Positions 23,734 to 35,008 of a DNA stretch of 64,000 nucleotides are shown here, piece by piece; the first letter of the stretch is position 1; each line of letters starts with the position of its first letter. The stretch is from Cryptomeria japonica (taxonomy: Eukaryota; Streptophyta; Pinopsida; Cupressales; Cupressaceae): positions 141,517,872-141,581,871 of the forward strand of contig NC_081413.1 in the NCBI RefSeq assembly GCF_030272615.1, given 5' to 3'. Both the position numbers and the translations under genes were made by a program. The notes under the pieces are model-generated. The model did no database searches. It was not told the origin of the DNA and saw only the letters and a program-made list of their open reading frames with translations.

Positions 23734-25230
23734 TGTTGGCATTATAACAGACAAGGAGAGATTGTTGGCATTTCAATAAGGATATTGAGAAGGTTGTTGA
23801 TGATTATGGATAAAACTGATTAAGGATGTTTATTGTCTTAATATCATTATTTTGTCATTGATGTCAAGAAATTGATTTTCTAATTCATTATGATGTTGCC
23901 ATATCTTGAGAAGTATGATTTGATGAGTATAAAGATGTCGGTAAAAGACACAGAAAGAATGTAATGAATAAAGGGAGGAATAAGTTATTCAATGGGCAAC
24001 TATTACCGAGTTAGACAATGATGAGATCATGATGTTTAGATTGTTTTGATATCATACATATGTTATTGATTGTAAGGTTAATACTATACTATGTTACCGA
24101 TCAAAGAACCTAGTCGGTAAACCCTAAGGAACCTAGTCGGTAAACCCTAAGGTTATCGCTATCGGTTAATGAAGGCGGTATGTCTACCGAGTGAAGCTTA
24201 GTATTTACCGAGTTGCAACCGAGTAGTAACAAAATGCATTGAATGAATAAAAGCATTATTTAATGAAGGAAGCTGATGAGTTGGCTATGATTAAATGATT
24301 GGTATGCCGTGAATGAAGTTTGTTTAAGAATCTATGGCAAAGGAAAATCGACAGGAAGATCTACAGCTCAGATTGAACCGCAATACCCTAGCACAAGTTC
24401 CAAGGCAGGGTAAAACATTTTCAGATCGAAGGATACATTGAACCTGGTCAAAGTTTGAAGATCTGATGGCTATGATTGATCATGGGAAATGTGATCAAGG
24501 AGATTAAGCGGTTGGCTAATTGTTTATAAATAATGAACTGTTGATAAACAATGCATGCAGACAAGTGTATGCACATGGATGCTACATAGTGATTACCGAG
24601 CACAGAAGCTTGAAAACCTTTTTGAATAATAGAGTATAGAGACCAGCAGATGGACAAGATTAGTCCTATTGTATTGAGCAAATAAGAATCTGCTTTAGCA
24701 TTTTAGATGTGAAGTTGCAGATAGATTTTTATTATTGTTATTTTGTAAAGTGACAAAAAATATCTTAACCGAGTGGACTTAACAGTCTTATTTGTAAAAC
24801 CCTCTAGCAAGGTGACATTCTGATTGAGTGTTTGAAATCCTTTAACAAGGTCACTTCTAACAAGGTGAAGATCCTAACAGATCTGAGGGAAATCCCTTAA
24901 CCGGGTCACATCTAGCAATGTGTTTGTAATCTTTAACAGGATTTGCTTTTAACCGAGCATACTCTAGAAGAGTATATTTCTTAGTGGGTCTGAAATCCCG
25001 TAGTGGTTTTTCCCTATTTGGGTTTCCATGTTAAATCTGGTGTTATGAGTGTTATGATGTTTATATGCTTTTGAGTTTACATGTTTAGCAGTTTTGGTTA
25101 TATTGTTGAAGTATATGTTACCGAGGTTGAATCTGTTATTTTTATGGAAGATTAAGTTTGTATGATTCACCCCCCCCTCTCATCTTATTAGCTTGGCATC
25201 TGTACTTAACATTAAGTATCAGAACTATCA
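23734..25230 (+). repeat. Copia 5' LTR
   Basis: 1,497 bp, TG to CA. It contains many TACCGAG-type motifs and the pair CTCTAGCAAGGTGAC / CTTCTAACAAGGTGA. The 3' LTR is highly similar but carries a 20-base local duplication around 30550-30577 (repeated GCAAGTTCCAAG), which explains its extra length. Small frames on the minus strand (24448-24681, 24964-25170) recur in the other LTR only because the LTRs are copies. Confidence 0.9.
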
Positions 25231-25232
25231 AT

Positions 25233-25246
25233 TGGTATTAGAGCAT
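25233..25246 (+). promoter_or_regulatory. Copia primer-binding site
   Basis: TGGTATTAGAGCAT lies two bases after the 5' LTR and matches the initiator-Met primer site TGGTATCAGAGC with one C-to-T change. Confidence 0.85.
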
Positions 25247-25295
25247 TGGACTTTGAAAAAAAAGGTTTAAAGGTACTTGAGGAAAAGATCCAAAG

Positions 25296-26233
25296 ATGTA
25301 TAAGAGGGATGCACTGAAGTTGAACAAGTCAAGTTTCTCTACATGGCAGAAAAGGATGAAGTTACACCTATTAGGAGTTGGAGAATATACTGTATATTAT
25401 CTGGAGAATGATTTCATTACACCGAGCACCTATCCATTGACAATGGAAGAGATAAAGGCAAAGCAAGAACATATCCAAGCAATGATTGAAATAACATTTG
25501 CATTGACCAATTCAGAGTTTAATGATCTAGAAGGCTGCAATGATGCAAAGGCAATGTGGGACAAGCTCATATCTGTGTATGGCGGTGATGAACATGTTGA
25601 AAGAGCAAAAGTGGATAGTCTAAGAGGACAACTTGAATCTATGAGGATGAATGAAGGTGAGAACATAACCTAGTACAGTACAAGACTAAAGGAGATTGTC
25701 AATCAAATCAAAGGAGCAGGTGGAACTATTGAAGAAAAGGATGTAACAAGTAAGTTGTTAAGAACCCTTCTACCAGCTTATGCAATCTGAGTCTCTGCAA
25801 TCAATGAATTGAGGTCTGTACCCAATATGCCATTTTCTTTAGATGCTACTATTGGTAAGCTACATGCATATGAGTTAAGTAACTTTGATAACAGTGGGTC
25901 ATCGGTAAATAAGTTGAATATGCATTTTGTTCTTTTCATATTGGTGAATCTGATGATTACAATGATAGAATGAGTAAGTACACTAAAGGGGATCACATTG
26001 GAGTAAGTGAAAGATTTCGCAAGAACATGGAGGAAGTACACAAACTATATGAGGAAATCAGAAAGCAAGAAGAGTTTGAAGCACTATTAGCTAAACGGTT
26101 ACCGAGAGGCAAAGGTAAGTATAAAGGAAAACTACCTTTGAAATGTTTTAAATGTGATAAGATAGGACATATGGCTTCTAACTGTCTAGACAAAGATTCT
26201 ACTGAAAAAAGAGATTACCGAGATGATAGATAG
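25296..26233 (+). pseudogene. Copia gag remnant
   Basis: The capsid region begins with MYKRDALKLNKSSFSTWQKR and contains DLEGCNDAKAMWDKL, typical of the UBN2-type Copia gag. A TAG at about 25671 (GENIT-stop-YSTRLKEIV) and a TGA near 25788 interrupt it, and the frame changes around 25930. The C-terminal part (25970-26233) has a CCHC zinc knuckle, CFKCDKIGHMASNC, for RNA packaging. The TAG fits a CAG codon hit by C-to-T change. Confidence 0.85.
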
Positions 26234-26341
26234 AAAGATAATCATTACAGAGGACATCGAGACTTCAGAAGAAGAGATAGAAAGTCATGCTTAATAGTCA
26301 ATGAGGAATCCAATGATGATAAATCAGAGGAAGTAGTTTAT

Positions 26342-26758
26342 GTGGCTATCAAAGATGGATCAGATGAAGAAAGGTATAAAGAAAAATCCCTAATATCTCA
26401 CATAAATACTAATGATTCTTGGATCATAGACAGTGGATGCTCACATCACATGACAGGTGATAAACACAAGTTTGTTATGTTAGAAGACTATGATGGAGGC
26501 TATGTAAGATTTGGTAATGATGCACCATGTCCGGTAAGAGGTAAAGGACCCATAACACTTCTTAACAATGCAAGATGCAATGATGTTTATTGGGTTGAAG
26601 GTTTGAAATACAATTTTTTGAGTGTAGCACAGCTAAACAATACAGGATACCGAATAGAATTTCAGAAAGGAATTGTCAAAGTTCATGACAAGAATGGAAA
26701 GTTAGCTGCTACCGGGACACAAACAAAAGGTAACACATTTCACCTTGACTCAACTTAG
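26342..26758 (+). pseudogene. Copia protease domain
   Basis: The aspartic protease signature DSGCSHHMTGD is followed by GGYVRFGNDAPCPVRGKG and LKYNFLSVAQL, the usual Copia protease pattern. The frame ends at a TAG that is likely internal to the former polyprotein. Confidence 0.85.
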
Positions 26759-26769
26759 AAAAAATGTCT

Positions 26770-27826
26770 ATATGCAAAGATAGATGATACCTGGTTATGG
26801 CATAAAAGGTTTTGTCATGTAAATTTTGATAATCTGATCAAAATAAGCAAGAAGCATTGAGTAAGAGGTCTACCGAGTCTTGAGAAACCTGAGAATGCTA
26901 TGTGCCAAGGATGCTAGATGGGTAAAATGACAAGATGAAGCTTTACAAGTAAGTCCTACACCTCTAAGGGAATTTTAGATCTTGTGCACACTGATCTTTG
27001 TGGTCCTATGAAAGTTCAAAGTTATTATGGTGATAAATATTTCATATTATTTGTGGATGATTATTCAAGGATGATGTCAGTTATGTTTTTAAAAGAAAAA
27101 TTAGAAGTTTTTCAAATGTTTAAATGGTACAAGGCAAGAGTTGAAAATGAAATAGGAAGACAACTGAAATGTCTTAGATCAGATAGAGGAGGAGAGTTCA
27201 CATCTGATGAGTTCAACTTATTCTGCAATGATCATGGTATAAAAAGTCAAGTCTCTGTACTGAGAACTCCACAACAAAATGGAATTGCTGAGAGAAGAAA
27301 CAAATATATTGTGGACTGTGCCAGAACCCTGATGATTGAAAAGAAAGTGCCACAAACTTTTTGGAGAGAAGCAATAAGAACAGCAGTTTACACCCTGAAC
27401 CGAGTACAACTGAAGAAAGGAACTTTGAAGACACCATATGAAATCTGGTATGACAAGAAACCTAATGTAAATTATTTTAAAATCTTTGGAAGTAGACGCT
27501 ATGTACACAAAGATGATAGAAATGGCAAGTTTGATCAGAAAAGTGAAGAAGGAACATTTCTTGGTTATTCATCTAGAAGTAAAACATTTAAATGTCTGAT
27601 CAAATCATCTAACAAAATAGTAGAAAGTGCAAATGTGAAAATTGATGAATTTGCAGAAAGAAATGATGAAGGAAATTCCAAAGAACCAGAAGATTATGAT
27701 GAATTTGTCTATGTTCAACTGACAAGTCCTACTGAGAAAACTGCAGAAGGAAATGAAGAGAATATTCAGTTACTGAGTGATGAAGAAGATCATACAGAGC
27801 CTACCGAGCCTGTATTAGCCAAGTAA
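26770..27826 (+). pseudogene. Copia integrase
   Basis: An HHCC zinc domain (WHKRFCHVNF, then CQGC) at 26795-26915 holds two stops. The catalytic core from 26984 shows the D,D,E triad: HTDLCGPM, LRSDRGGEF and PQQNGIAERRNK. It continues into WYDKKPNVNYFKIFGS and an acidic tail ending at a TAA. Insertion of cDNA would need this domain, now split by stops. Confidence 0.88.
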
Positions 27827-27925
27827 GTCAGAAGACATCATGCATCAAGTCAGATTATAGGAGATAAGGATGATCTAGTGATGACAAGGAACAAATTGAG
27901 ATAGAACAAATGTTTGATATCTGAA

Positions 27926-29010
27926 TTTGAACCGAGAATAGTGAAGGAGGCATTTAATAGTGAAGATTGGATAAATGCTATGACATAAGAGATTGATCAA
28001 ATCAAGAAGAATGACACATGGACACTAGTCCCAAGATTGATCAAATCAAGAAGAATGACACATGGACACTAGTCCCAAGATCGAAGAACAAAAATGTAAT
28101 CGGTACAAAGTGGATTTTCAGAAACAAGCTGAATGAAAAAGGTGAGGTCATTCGAAATAAAGAAAGACTAGTTTGCAAAGGTTATGCCCAAGAAGAAGGA
28201 ATTGATTATGGTGAGACTTTTGCACCTGTGGAAAGACTTGAAGGAGTAAGAACATTGTTGGCATATGCTACTTACAAGAATTTTAAGGCATATCAAATGG
28301 ATGTCAAATCTGCATTTCTGAATGGTATATTAGAAGAAGAAGTTATTATTGAACAACCTGAAGGATTTGTTGAAGACAAGAATAAAGATCAGGTATGTAA
28401 ATTGAACAAATCTTTATATGGTTTGAAACAAGCACCTAGAGCATTGTATGAAAGATTGCACTCTTATCTAATCAAGATTGGTTTTATAAGAACAAGTGAA
28501 AACAGTAACATGTACATGAAGAATGATGAAAATGGAATACTGATCTCAACCATATTTGTTGATGATATTATCTTTTGTGGAAATGACTCTCTATGTAAGA
28601 ACTTTGGAAATGAAATGAGCAAAGAATTTGAGATGTCATTAATCGGTGAGACAAAGTATTTTATAGGTTTACAGATACTGCAAATGAAAGATGAGATTTT
28701 CATTGCTTAATCCAAGTACATAAAGGAAATCTTGAAGAAATTTGGAATGGAGGATTCAAAACCAATAAGTACTCCTATGACTACCAGCTGTAAACTATCA
28801 AAGAATGATGAATCTGCATCTGTTGATGAGATAGTTTACCAATCCATGATTGGAAAGTTGCAATATGTTGTTCACAACAGGCCAGACATAGCACATGCAG
28901 TAGGTATAGTTGCAAGATTCTCTGCAGATCCTAAGGAAACACACATGACAACAATCAAGAGAATTTTTAGATACTTGAAAGGCACTGAGGAATATGGCTT
29001 AGTATATTAG
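27926..29010 (+). pseudogene. Copia reverse transcriptase
   Basis: The start, with stop-interrupted EDWINAMT, is followed by a 44-bp direct duplication (27991-28034 and 28035-28078) that shifts the frame. Then come NVIGTKWIFRNKLNEKGEV, YGETFAPVERLEGVRTLLA, YQMDVKSAFLNG and the catalytic FVDDIIF (YVDD-type) near 28558. A TAA at 28708 precedes SKYIKEILKKFGM and the PISTPM segment, which runs to GTEEYGLVY and a TAG at 29008. Confidence 0.9.
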
Positions 29011-29019
29011 AAAGGAAAT

Positions 29020-29520
29020 GACTTTGATTTAAAAGTTTATACTGATGCTGATTGGGCAGGCAACATTGATGATAGGAAAAGCACAAGTGGAGGAGCTTTC
29101 TTTTTAGGAGAAAGACTAGTGAGTTGGCTTAGCAAGAAACAAGGATGTGTTTCACAGTCAACAGCAGAAGCTGAATACGTTGCTATAGCATTAAATTGTA
29201 CCAACATAGCATGGATCAAACAACTGTTGGAAGGTATAAATGAGAAAGTTACCAAGCCAGTAACTATATTCTATGACAATACTAGTGCCATTAACATTTC
29301 AAAGAATCTTGTTATGCATTCTAAGACAAAGCACATCTCTATCAAATATCATTATCTTAGAGAAGAAGCTCAAGAGAAGAAAGTGGTGTTGGAGTATGTT
29401 AGCACAAAGGAACAAATAGCAGATATCTTCACCAAGCCACTGCCAAGGGACACTTTTGAGTATCTCAAAAGTAAGTTAGGGTCCTACCCCTATCTTCTAC
29501 TCACTGACCGAGTTCGGTGA
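29020..29520 (+). pseudogene. Copia RNase H
   Basis: Catalytic acids are visible in TDADWAG, STAEAEY and FYDNTSAI. The C-terminal EQIADIFTKPLPRDTFEYLK is the usual end of Copia polyproteins. The frame ends at 29520. Confidence 0.88.
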
Positions 29521-29887
29521 AAGCATCAATTCGATGACTCTACATAATATCTTTTAGGAGTTGATGCTGATTTACACACTTTAGGATGTTTTCTAAAGGT
29601 GTGCATGAAACAAATACAGGGAACATGAATTGAAGACATAAATGCTCTGTCCAAGACTAAATTGACACACAAAAACAAAATAGCATTTCATACAGGAAGA
29701 AATTATGTTTTAGTTCTTTACTTTTTGGCATTGTTGTCAAAGGGGGAGAAGATTGAAGAAAAGAGGAGAAGAATAATGTATGGGGGAGAATTCTGATGAC
29801 AGGGGGAGAGCATTTCAGAATCTCATAGCAATCCAAATCAATTAGGTCAAATCAATTGGTTTTGCCATCAATGCTAAAGGGGGAGAT
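29521..29887 (+). promoter_or_regulatory. Copia 3' non-coding region and polypurine tract
   Basis: Non-coding tail with several GGGGGAGA strings (about 29742, 29792, 29808). The final AAAGGGGGAGA at 29876-29886 directly abuts the 3' LTR and is the probable plus-strand primer. Confidence 0.8.
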
Positions 29888-31404
29888 TGTTGGCATTATA
29901 ACAGACAAGGAGAGATTGTTGGCATTTCAATAAGGATATTGAGAAGGTTGTTGATGATTATGGATAAAACTGATTAAGGATGTTTACTATCTTAATATCA
30001 TTATTTTGTCATTGATGTCAAGAAATTGATTTTCTAATTCAGTATGATGTTGCCATATCTTGAGAAGTATGATTTGATGAGTATAAAGATGTCGGTAAAA
30101 GACATAGAAAGAATGTAATGAATAAAGGGAGGAATAAGTTATTCAATGGGAAAGTATTACCAAGTTAAACAATGATGAGATCATGATGTTTAGATTGTTT
30201 TGATATCATACATATGTTATTGATTGTAAGGTTAATACTATACTATGTTACCGAGCAAAGAACCTAGTCAGTAAACCCTAAGGAACCTAGTCGGTAAACC
30301 CTAAGGTTATCACTATTAGTTAATGAAGGCGGCATGTCTACCGAGTGAAGCTTAGTATTTACTGAGTTGCAATCGAGTAGTAACAAAATGCATTGAATGA
30401 ATAAAAGCATTATTTAATGAAGGAAGCTGATGAGCTGGCTATGATTAAATGATTGGTATGCCGTGAATGAAGTTTGTTTAAGAATCTATGGCAAAGGAAA
30501 ATCGGCAGGAAGATCTACAGCTCAGATTGAACCGCAATACCCTAGCACAAGTTCCAAGAAATGTATGCAAGTTCCAAGGTAGGGTAAAATGTTTTCAGAT
30601 CGAAGGATGCATTGAACCTAGTCAAAATTTGAAGATTTGATGGCTATGATTGATCATGGGAAATGTGATCAAGGAGATTAAGCGGTTGGTGAATTGTTTA
30701 TAAATAAGGAACTGTTGATAAACAATGCATGCGGGCAAGTGTATGCACAGGGATGCTACATAGTGATTACCGAGCACAGAAGCTTGAAAACCTGTTTGAA
30801 TAACAGAGTATAGAGCCCAACAGATGGACAAGATTAGTCCTATTGTATTGAGAAAATAAGAATCTGCTTTAGCATTTTAGATGTGAAGTTGTAGATAGAT
30901 TTTTATTACTGTTATTTTGTAAAGTGACAGAAAATCTCTTAACCAAGTGGACTTAACAGTCTTATTTGTAAAACCCTCTAGCAAGGTGACATTCTGATTG
31001 AGTGTTTGAAATCCTTTAACAAGGTCACTTCTAACAAGGTGAAGATCCTAATAGATCTGAGGGAAATCCCTTATAAAGGTCACATCTAGCAATGTGTTTG
31101 TAATCTTTAACAGGATTTGCTTTTAACCGAGCATACTCTAGAAGAGTATATTTCTTAGTGGGTCCGAAATCCCACAGTGGTTTTTCCCTATTTGGGTTTC
31201 CATGTTAAATCTGGTGTTATGAGTGTTATGATGTTTATATGCTTTTGAGTTTGCATGTTTAGCAGTTTTGGTTATATTGCTGAAGTATATGTTACCAAGG
31301 TTGAATCTGTACTTTTTATGGAAGATTAAGCTTGTATGATTCACCCCCCCCTCTCATGTTATTAGCTTGGCATCTGTACTTAACATTAAGTATCAAAACT
31401 ATCA
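29888..31404 (+). repeat. Copia 3' LTR
   Basis: 1,517 bp, nearly identical to 23734-25230 apart from scattered substitutions, many of the C/T or G/A type, and one 20-base duplication. Confidence 0.9.
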
Positions 31405-31409
31405 CGGAG

Positions 31410-31649
31410 ATGATTAACCAGTTCAGCAGCCACATCAGACAAATCAAGATGGAGAAATCCTTGTCTGTGGAAGACTTTACGAGGATCTCTAAAGTGGAAT
31501 CGATGCTCACTATTTGTCTCGATCACTTGGATTCCCACAGAGATAAAGTGCAGATGGTGAAGAGAAAGAAGGATCTCTTGAAGCAGAGAGTAATTCATAT
31601 CAGTTTGCCACACGTAACTGTAATCCAGGAGTTTTCAAAAGTGCATTGA
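31410..31649 (+). pseudogene. C-terminal part of LTR-encoded ORF, copy A
   Basis: The LTR ORF resumes after the Copia element with MEKSLSVEDFTRISKVESML and CLDHLDSHRDKVQ, ending at 31649. The diverged third copy has GSFTPKDITRVARIEFMT in the same place, so this end belongs to the protein. In copy B the matching segment (about 42439-42640) is out of phase because of a 28-bp deletion. Confidence 0.65.
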
Positions 31650-32444
31650 GAGTGGAGCGCAGTGAAGGCGGTGATGGTGTCTATTCAAGACACCAACCTG
31701 AGCAATCACAACGAAACTAAGCAGACGACATTACTAGCACTACTAGCAGTTGTTTGCCAGCGAGTCTAGTTATTTTCCTTACTTTTGGTTATATAGTTAG
31801 GGTTGCTTTCTATTAACTCTTACGAGTTAATTTTACTCTGGTTAAAAGGAACTATTGGGTCTGGTGACCTATAAATATGTTTTGTAATGACTTTGAAGGG
31901 GTTCACTAAGTTTTTGAAAAGACTATCCTTAAGATTGGCTAAAAACATTTTTGTGTATGTAGAAAGTGGATGACCATCGATGAATGCAAAATCTTGTTAA
32001 CAGCTATTTTTGGTTTCAAATCTGTGTGTTTGATATGTGAAGTTTGATTTCTGTGTAAATCTATTTCGAAGAAGGGGCTGTTATACTTTCTATGTGTGCA
32101 AAAAACTATTGAAAAATTTCATCTTTATAAGCTTTTCATTTTGTTTTAGTGTTTGCATGAAGTCCGTCGGCTTTATATAAAAAGTTATATATGGACCAGT
32201 GCTTGCATTCATTTTGTATTGACTGGTGTATGCAATCACCTAAGTGCTTTCTGGTGAAAAGCATTCTATTGATTGTATGTAATTTGGAGCTGAATGAATA
32301 TTTACTAGAGGGGGTTGTACCTTAATTCAGAGGTTAATCAATATAATGATATTCCAACTATTTGGTAGAAAGTTTGTCTGCCTTTCTATGACCCGCAGTG
32401 CTTGAAATTAAACAAATAAGGAAAGACAAATCTGTTTACCATTA
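31650..32444 (+). promoter_or_regulatory. 3' part of the Gypsy 5' LTR with second TATA-like box
   Basis: Non-coding. CTATAAATAT near 31869 is the best promoter-like site and is kept in the 3' LTR near 42860. About 570 bp then run to the LTR end. If this is the main promoter, the LTR ORF lies in U3; if the box at 20015 is used, the ORF is in the transcribed leader. Confidence 0.45.
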
Positions 32445-32450
32445 GATTTT

Positions 32451-32468
32451 TGGCGACTCTGCTGGGGA
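32451..32468 (+). promoter_or_regulatory. Gypsy primer-binding site
   Basis: TGGCGACTCTGCTGGGGA lies six bases after the 5' LTR. The form is typical of plant Tat/Ogre-like Gypsy elements. I do not assign the tRNA with certainty. Confidence 0.75.
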
Positions 32469-32877
32469 GAAAAGAGAATAATTGGTTTTAAAACTAGATC
32501 GTCATTATAGTGTGCTCTATTCTTCATAAATGGTATTTCCTCTTGAAGGGTTTTTTCTTGTGTTGCAACCAAATTTAAACTGGGTACAAGAGGAACAAAG
32601 TAACATTACCTCAGAGCTAGATACTCTAGCCTGGAGGCATAGAAGAAGTTGAGCAAAATATGATAGAATAAGTTCTCTTCTTAGCGAAATAGAAAGACAA
32701 TCGGATCAGCTTGTGTTAGTCTTCGAAAGAGTAGTAGGTCCTAGGGTTTTCTTTATCCACGTCCTTGATAATCAATTCCAGATTCCCAGATGTTTGTTGC
32801 CCTGATTGTTCCATACTGGACTCCAGGCCATTTACTAGATCCCAGAGGGGGGGGGGTTTGATCCCATCTTTGAAGAA

Positions 32878-34020
32878 TTGGATAATGTAAATTTCCAATC
32901 CACCATCTCGCCCCAACGAAGGGCAAGGAGTAGACATCCATCTCCTTTTCCGTCATCACCCGCATCTCCAGTTTGTCAAGCATTGGTCTTGCATGGTGTT
33001 GCCTTACCAATTTCATTTAATCCTACTCCTCTTAATATTATTCTCCCAATGGCGACCAACAACCCGTGGGGGGTAGCTGTAGGCTCGTTGAACCTAGGTT
33101 TGAACCTTAATCCCTTGCCAAAAGCTGCCAGAGATCATTTGCCCAAATTTAGCGGGGATGGGATGGTCACTGTAGATGAGGATTTGAATGCTTTCAGTGT
33201 AGCCTATGGAGTAAAAGCAGTTCAACATGAAGATGTGGCTATCAGGTTGTTTATCCAGACATTGACAGGAGTGGCGGCTGATTGGTTTTATCATTTGCCG
33301 AATAGTGTGATAATGACCTAGCAGGATTTGAAGACAAGATTCGAAGCTAGATTCAAGGTAGTTGAAGATGAACACTCCCTCCTAGCTCAGTTATCCTAGT
33401 TGAAAAAGGAACTTCCTGAATCCATGAGGGACTTCGTAGCAAGATTTGATAAGATTCTACACAAGATTCTGATCAACCAAAACCCTTCAGATGATAATCT
33501 CAAATGTTTTTTTATTAACTCTATGCCCTCTTAAATAACTTTCTTGATTCGTAGGCAAAGTTTTGCAAATTTGAATGCCGCTAAAACCCTCGCAGTTGAA
33601 TTAGAGGATGATTTGATCACTGCAGGCAAATGGAAATGTGAAGTACAAACATCCAATGCCCAACCCACTACTTCCTCAAATCCCATTATTCAACGATTAA
33701 TGAATGATGTAATTTCCCTAAAGAGTCAGACTCCTAAAGCAAGTACTTCCTATTCCCAACCATATCAAGATGTTCCTAGGAGATATCCTAATCAACAGGG
33801 AGGAGGTGGAGGAAGACAATTACAATCACCCCCTGTTCAGCAAAGACTTGCTATTGAAGCACCACCCCTCAAGGCAAATTCTTGTGTGCTTCATTTAACT
33901 GATGAACATGATGGTTCTTCGTGTCCAGAGATGGTTCATTTTTCGCAAATGATCAGTAAAGGAGAAACAATTTTAGAAGCGGATGAAGGAGGTTCCCAAA
34001 GTATGCCTAGCGACTCTTAA
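32878..34020 (+). pseudogene. Gypsy gag remnant
   Basis: The leader region before it (32469-32877) is non-coding. Gag reads LPKFSGDGMVTVDEDLNAF, then VAIRLFIQTLTGVAADWFYH, DLKTRFEARFK, and ESMRDFVARFDKI, the retrotransposon gag core. In-frame stops fall at 33319, about 33400 and 33531, all in one frame. The C-terminal part is rich in Gln, Pro and Ser. No CCHC knuckle is clear; there is a CVLHLTDEHDGSSCPEM segment of the C-H-H-C style used by this lineage. Confidence 0.8.
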
Positions 34021-34029
34021 ATTTATTAT

Positions 34030-34897
34030 ATGGAATATGTCTTCGACTCAGAAAGGGGAGGAAACATGTTGGTCTCTTTGGAAGATTCCTCATACGCAAT
34101 TCTTACAAGAACACAACAGAATTTGAAATCTCAAGATGTTGTAACACCCGCACATAGTACTGAGAAAGGAAAAGAAATCTTGACCCGCCATGGAGGTATG
34201 TCAAAAATGGTTCCAAGAGTTGCTCCTTCAAGTTCTGATTCTTTTACTAACCCTTTTGATATCATCGAGTTTTTCAAGACATCTTGTGTTCAGATTTCTC
34301 CAACTAAGTATTTGAAATTAAACCCAAAAAAACTAGATAGATTGGTTGAATTTGTCAAAGGGGATAATTCCCATGCCTTAGCAAGTGAAACCCAGACGCC
34401 CATGAGTATTTATTCTCCAGCATGCTAATGTCAGTCCTACTCTAGTAACTCCTGTGGGCTCATTAGGGATTGTTCCTCTACAAGATGATCTACTTGAACC
34501 CAACCTTGAAAATAAACCCGAACCTTTCTATGTGTCCCTATATATTAATGGGCATAAGTTGAGTAATTGCATAATTGATTCGGGAGCATCCGATAATGTT
34601 ATGCCTTCAGCTGTAGCAAAAGATTTAGGTTTAAACCTAAAAAAGACCTTTGGCAAATGTTACTCCATGGATTCCAAGTAGGTTCCTTTATTAGGGCAAA
34701 TTAAAGATGCGCAGGTTGCCTTAGTAGCACATCCTACCAAGAGAATCAAGTTGACAATCCTAGTGGCTGACATTCCTGCTAGCTATGGTATGTTGTTGAG
34801 TCACACTTTTTGTAAAGACATGGGAGGGGAAATTAGGATGAATTGGTCTCAAGCAGTGATCACAGTTGGAAAACAGAGAGTCCTTTTGCACCTTTAA
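34030..34897 (+). pseudogene. Gypsy gag-protease linker and aspartic protease
   Basis: A linker (34030-34428) leads to the protease; the frame shifts by one near 34420. The protease has FYVSLYINGHKLSNCIIDSG with the active-site DSGASDNVMP, and the downstream ADIPASYGMLLSHTF matches the second conserved region of plant Gypsy proteases. A TAG at 34679 interrupts it. Confidence 0.8.
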
Positions 34898-35008
34898 ATG
34901 AAGGCTAAGTATACAGTCTTTCCCTCAGATGATCCGAAAGCTCAAATTTTGTATCAAGATTGTGGTTTTGGCAATTACATGATATCTATTGAACCTTAGG
35001 ATGAGAGT

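Larger units (their letters stand above)
23734..31404 (+). mobile_element. Ty1/Copia retrotransposon nested in the Gypsy 5' LTR
   Basis: A complete 7,671-bp element with LTRs at 23734-25230 and 29888-31404, both starting TGTTGGCATTATAAC and ending ACTATCA. The target duplication is CAGAG/CGGAG (23729-23733, 31405-31409), with one mismatch. Domain order gag, protease, integrase, RT, RNase H is the Copia order. At least ten stops plus frameshifts disable the polyprotein. It interrupts the LTR ORF of the host Gypsy element. Confidence 0.95.
20007..32444 (+). mobile_element. 5' LTR of a Ty3/Gypsy element, split by a Copia insertion
   Basis: The LTR runs from TCTTGGGCCC (TGTTGGGCCC in the 3' copy) to CCATTA (CCAACA in the 3' copy), so the original ends were the inverted repeat TGTTGG/CCAACA. 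Removing the nested Copia element and its target duplication leaves about 4,762 bp, against 4,736 bp for the 3' LTR. That is very long for a plant LTR. It holds, in order: a TATA-like box at about 20017; two GAAC/GTTC palindromes; a coding region of about 950 codons (20854 onward); a second TATA-like box, CTATAAATAT, near 31869; and about 570 bp to the end. A 28-bp segment next to the Copia site is absent from the 3' LTR, deleted between two AACC repeats. Confidence 0.9.

Noticed and set aside
24448-25170. Minus-strand frames repeated at 30622-30831 and 31138-31344
   Set aside because: They recur only because the two Copia LTRs are copies. No conserved domain.
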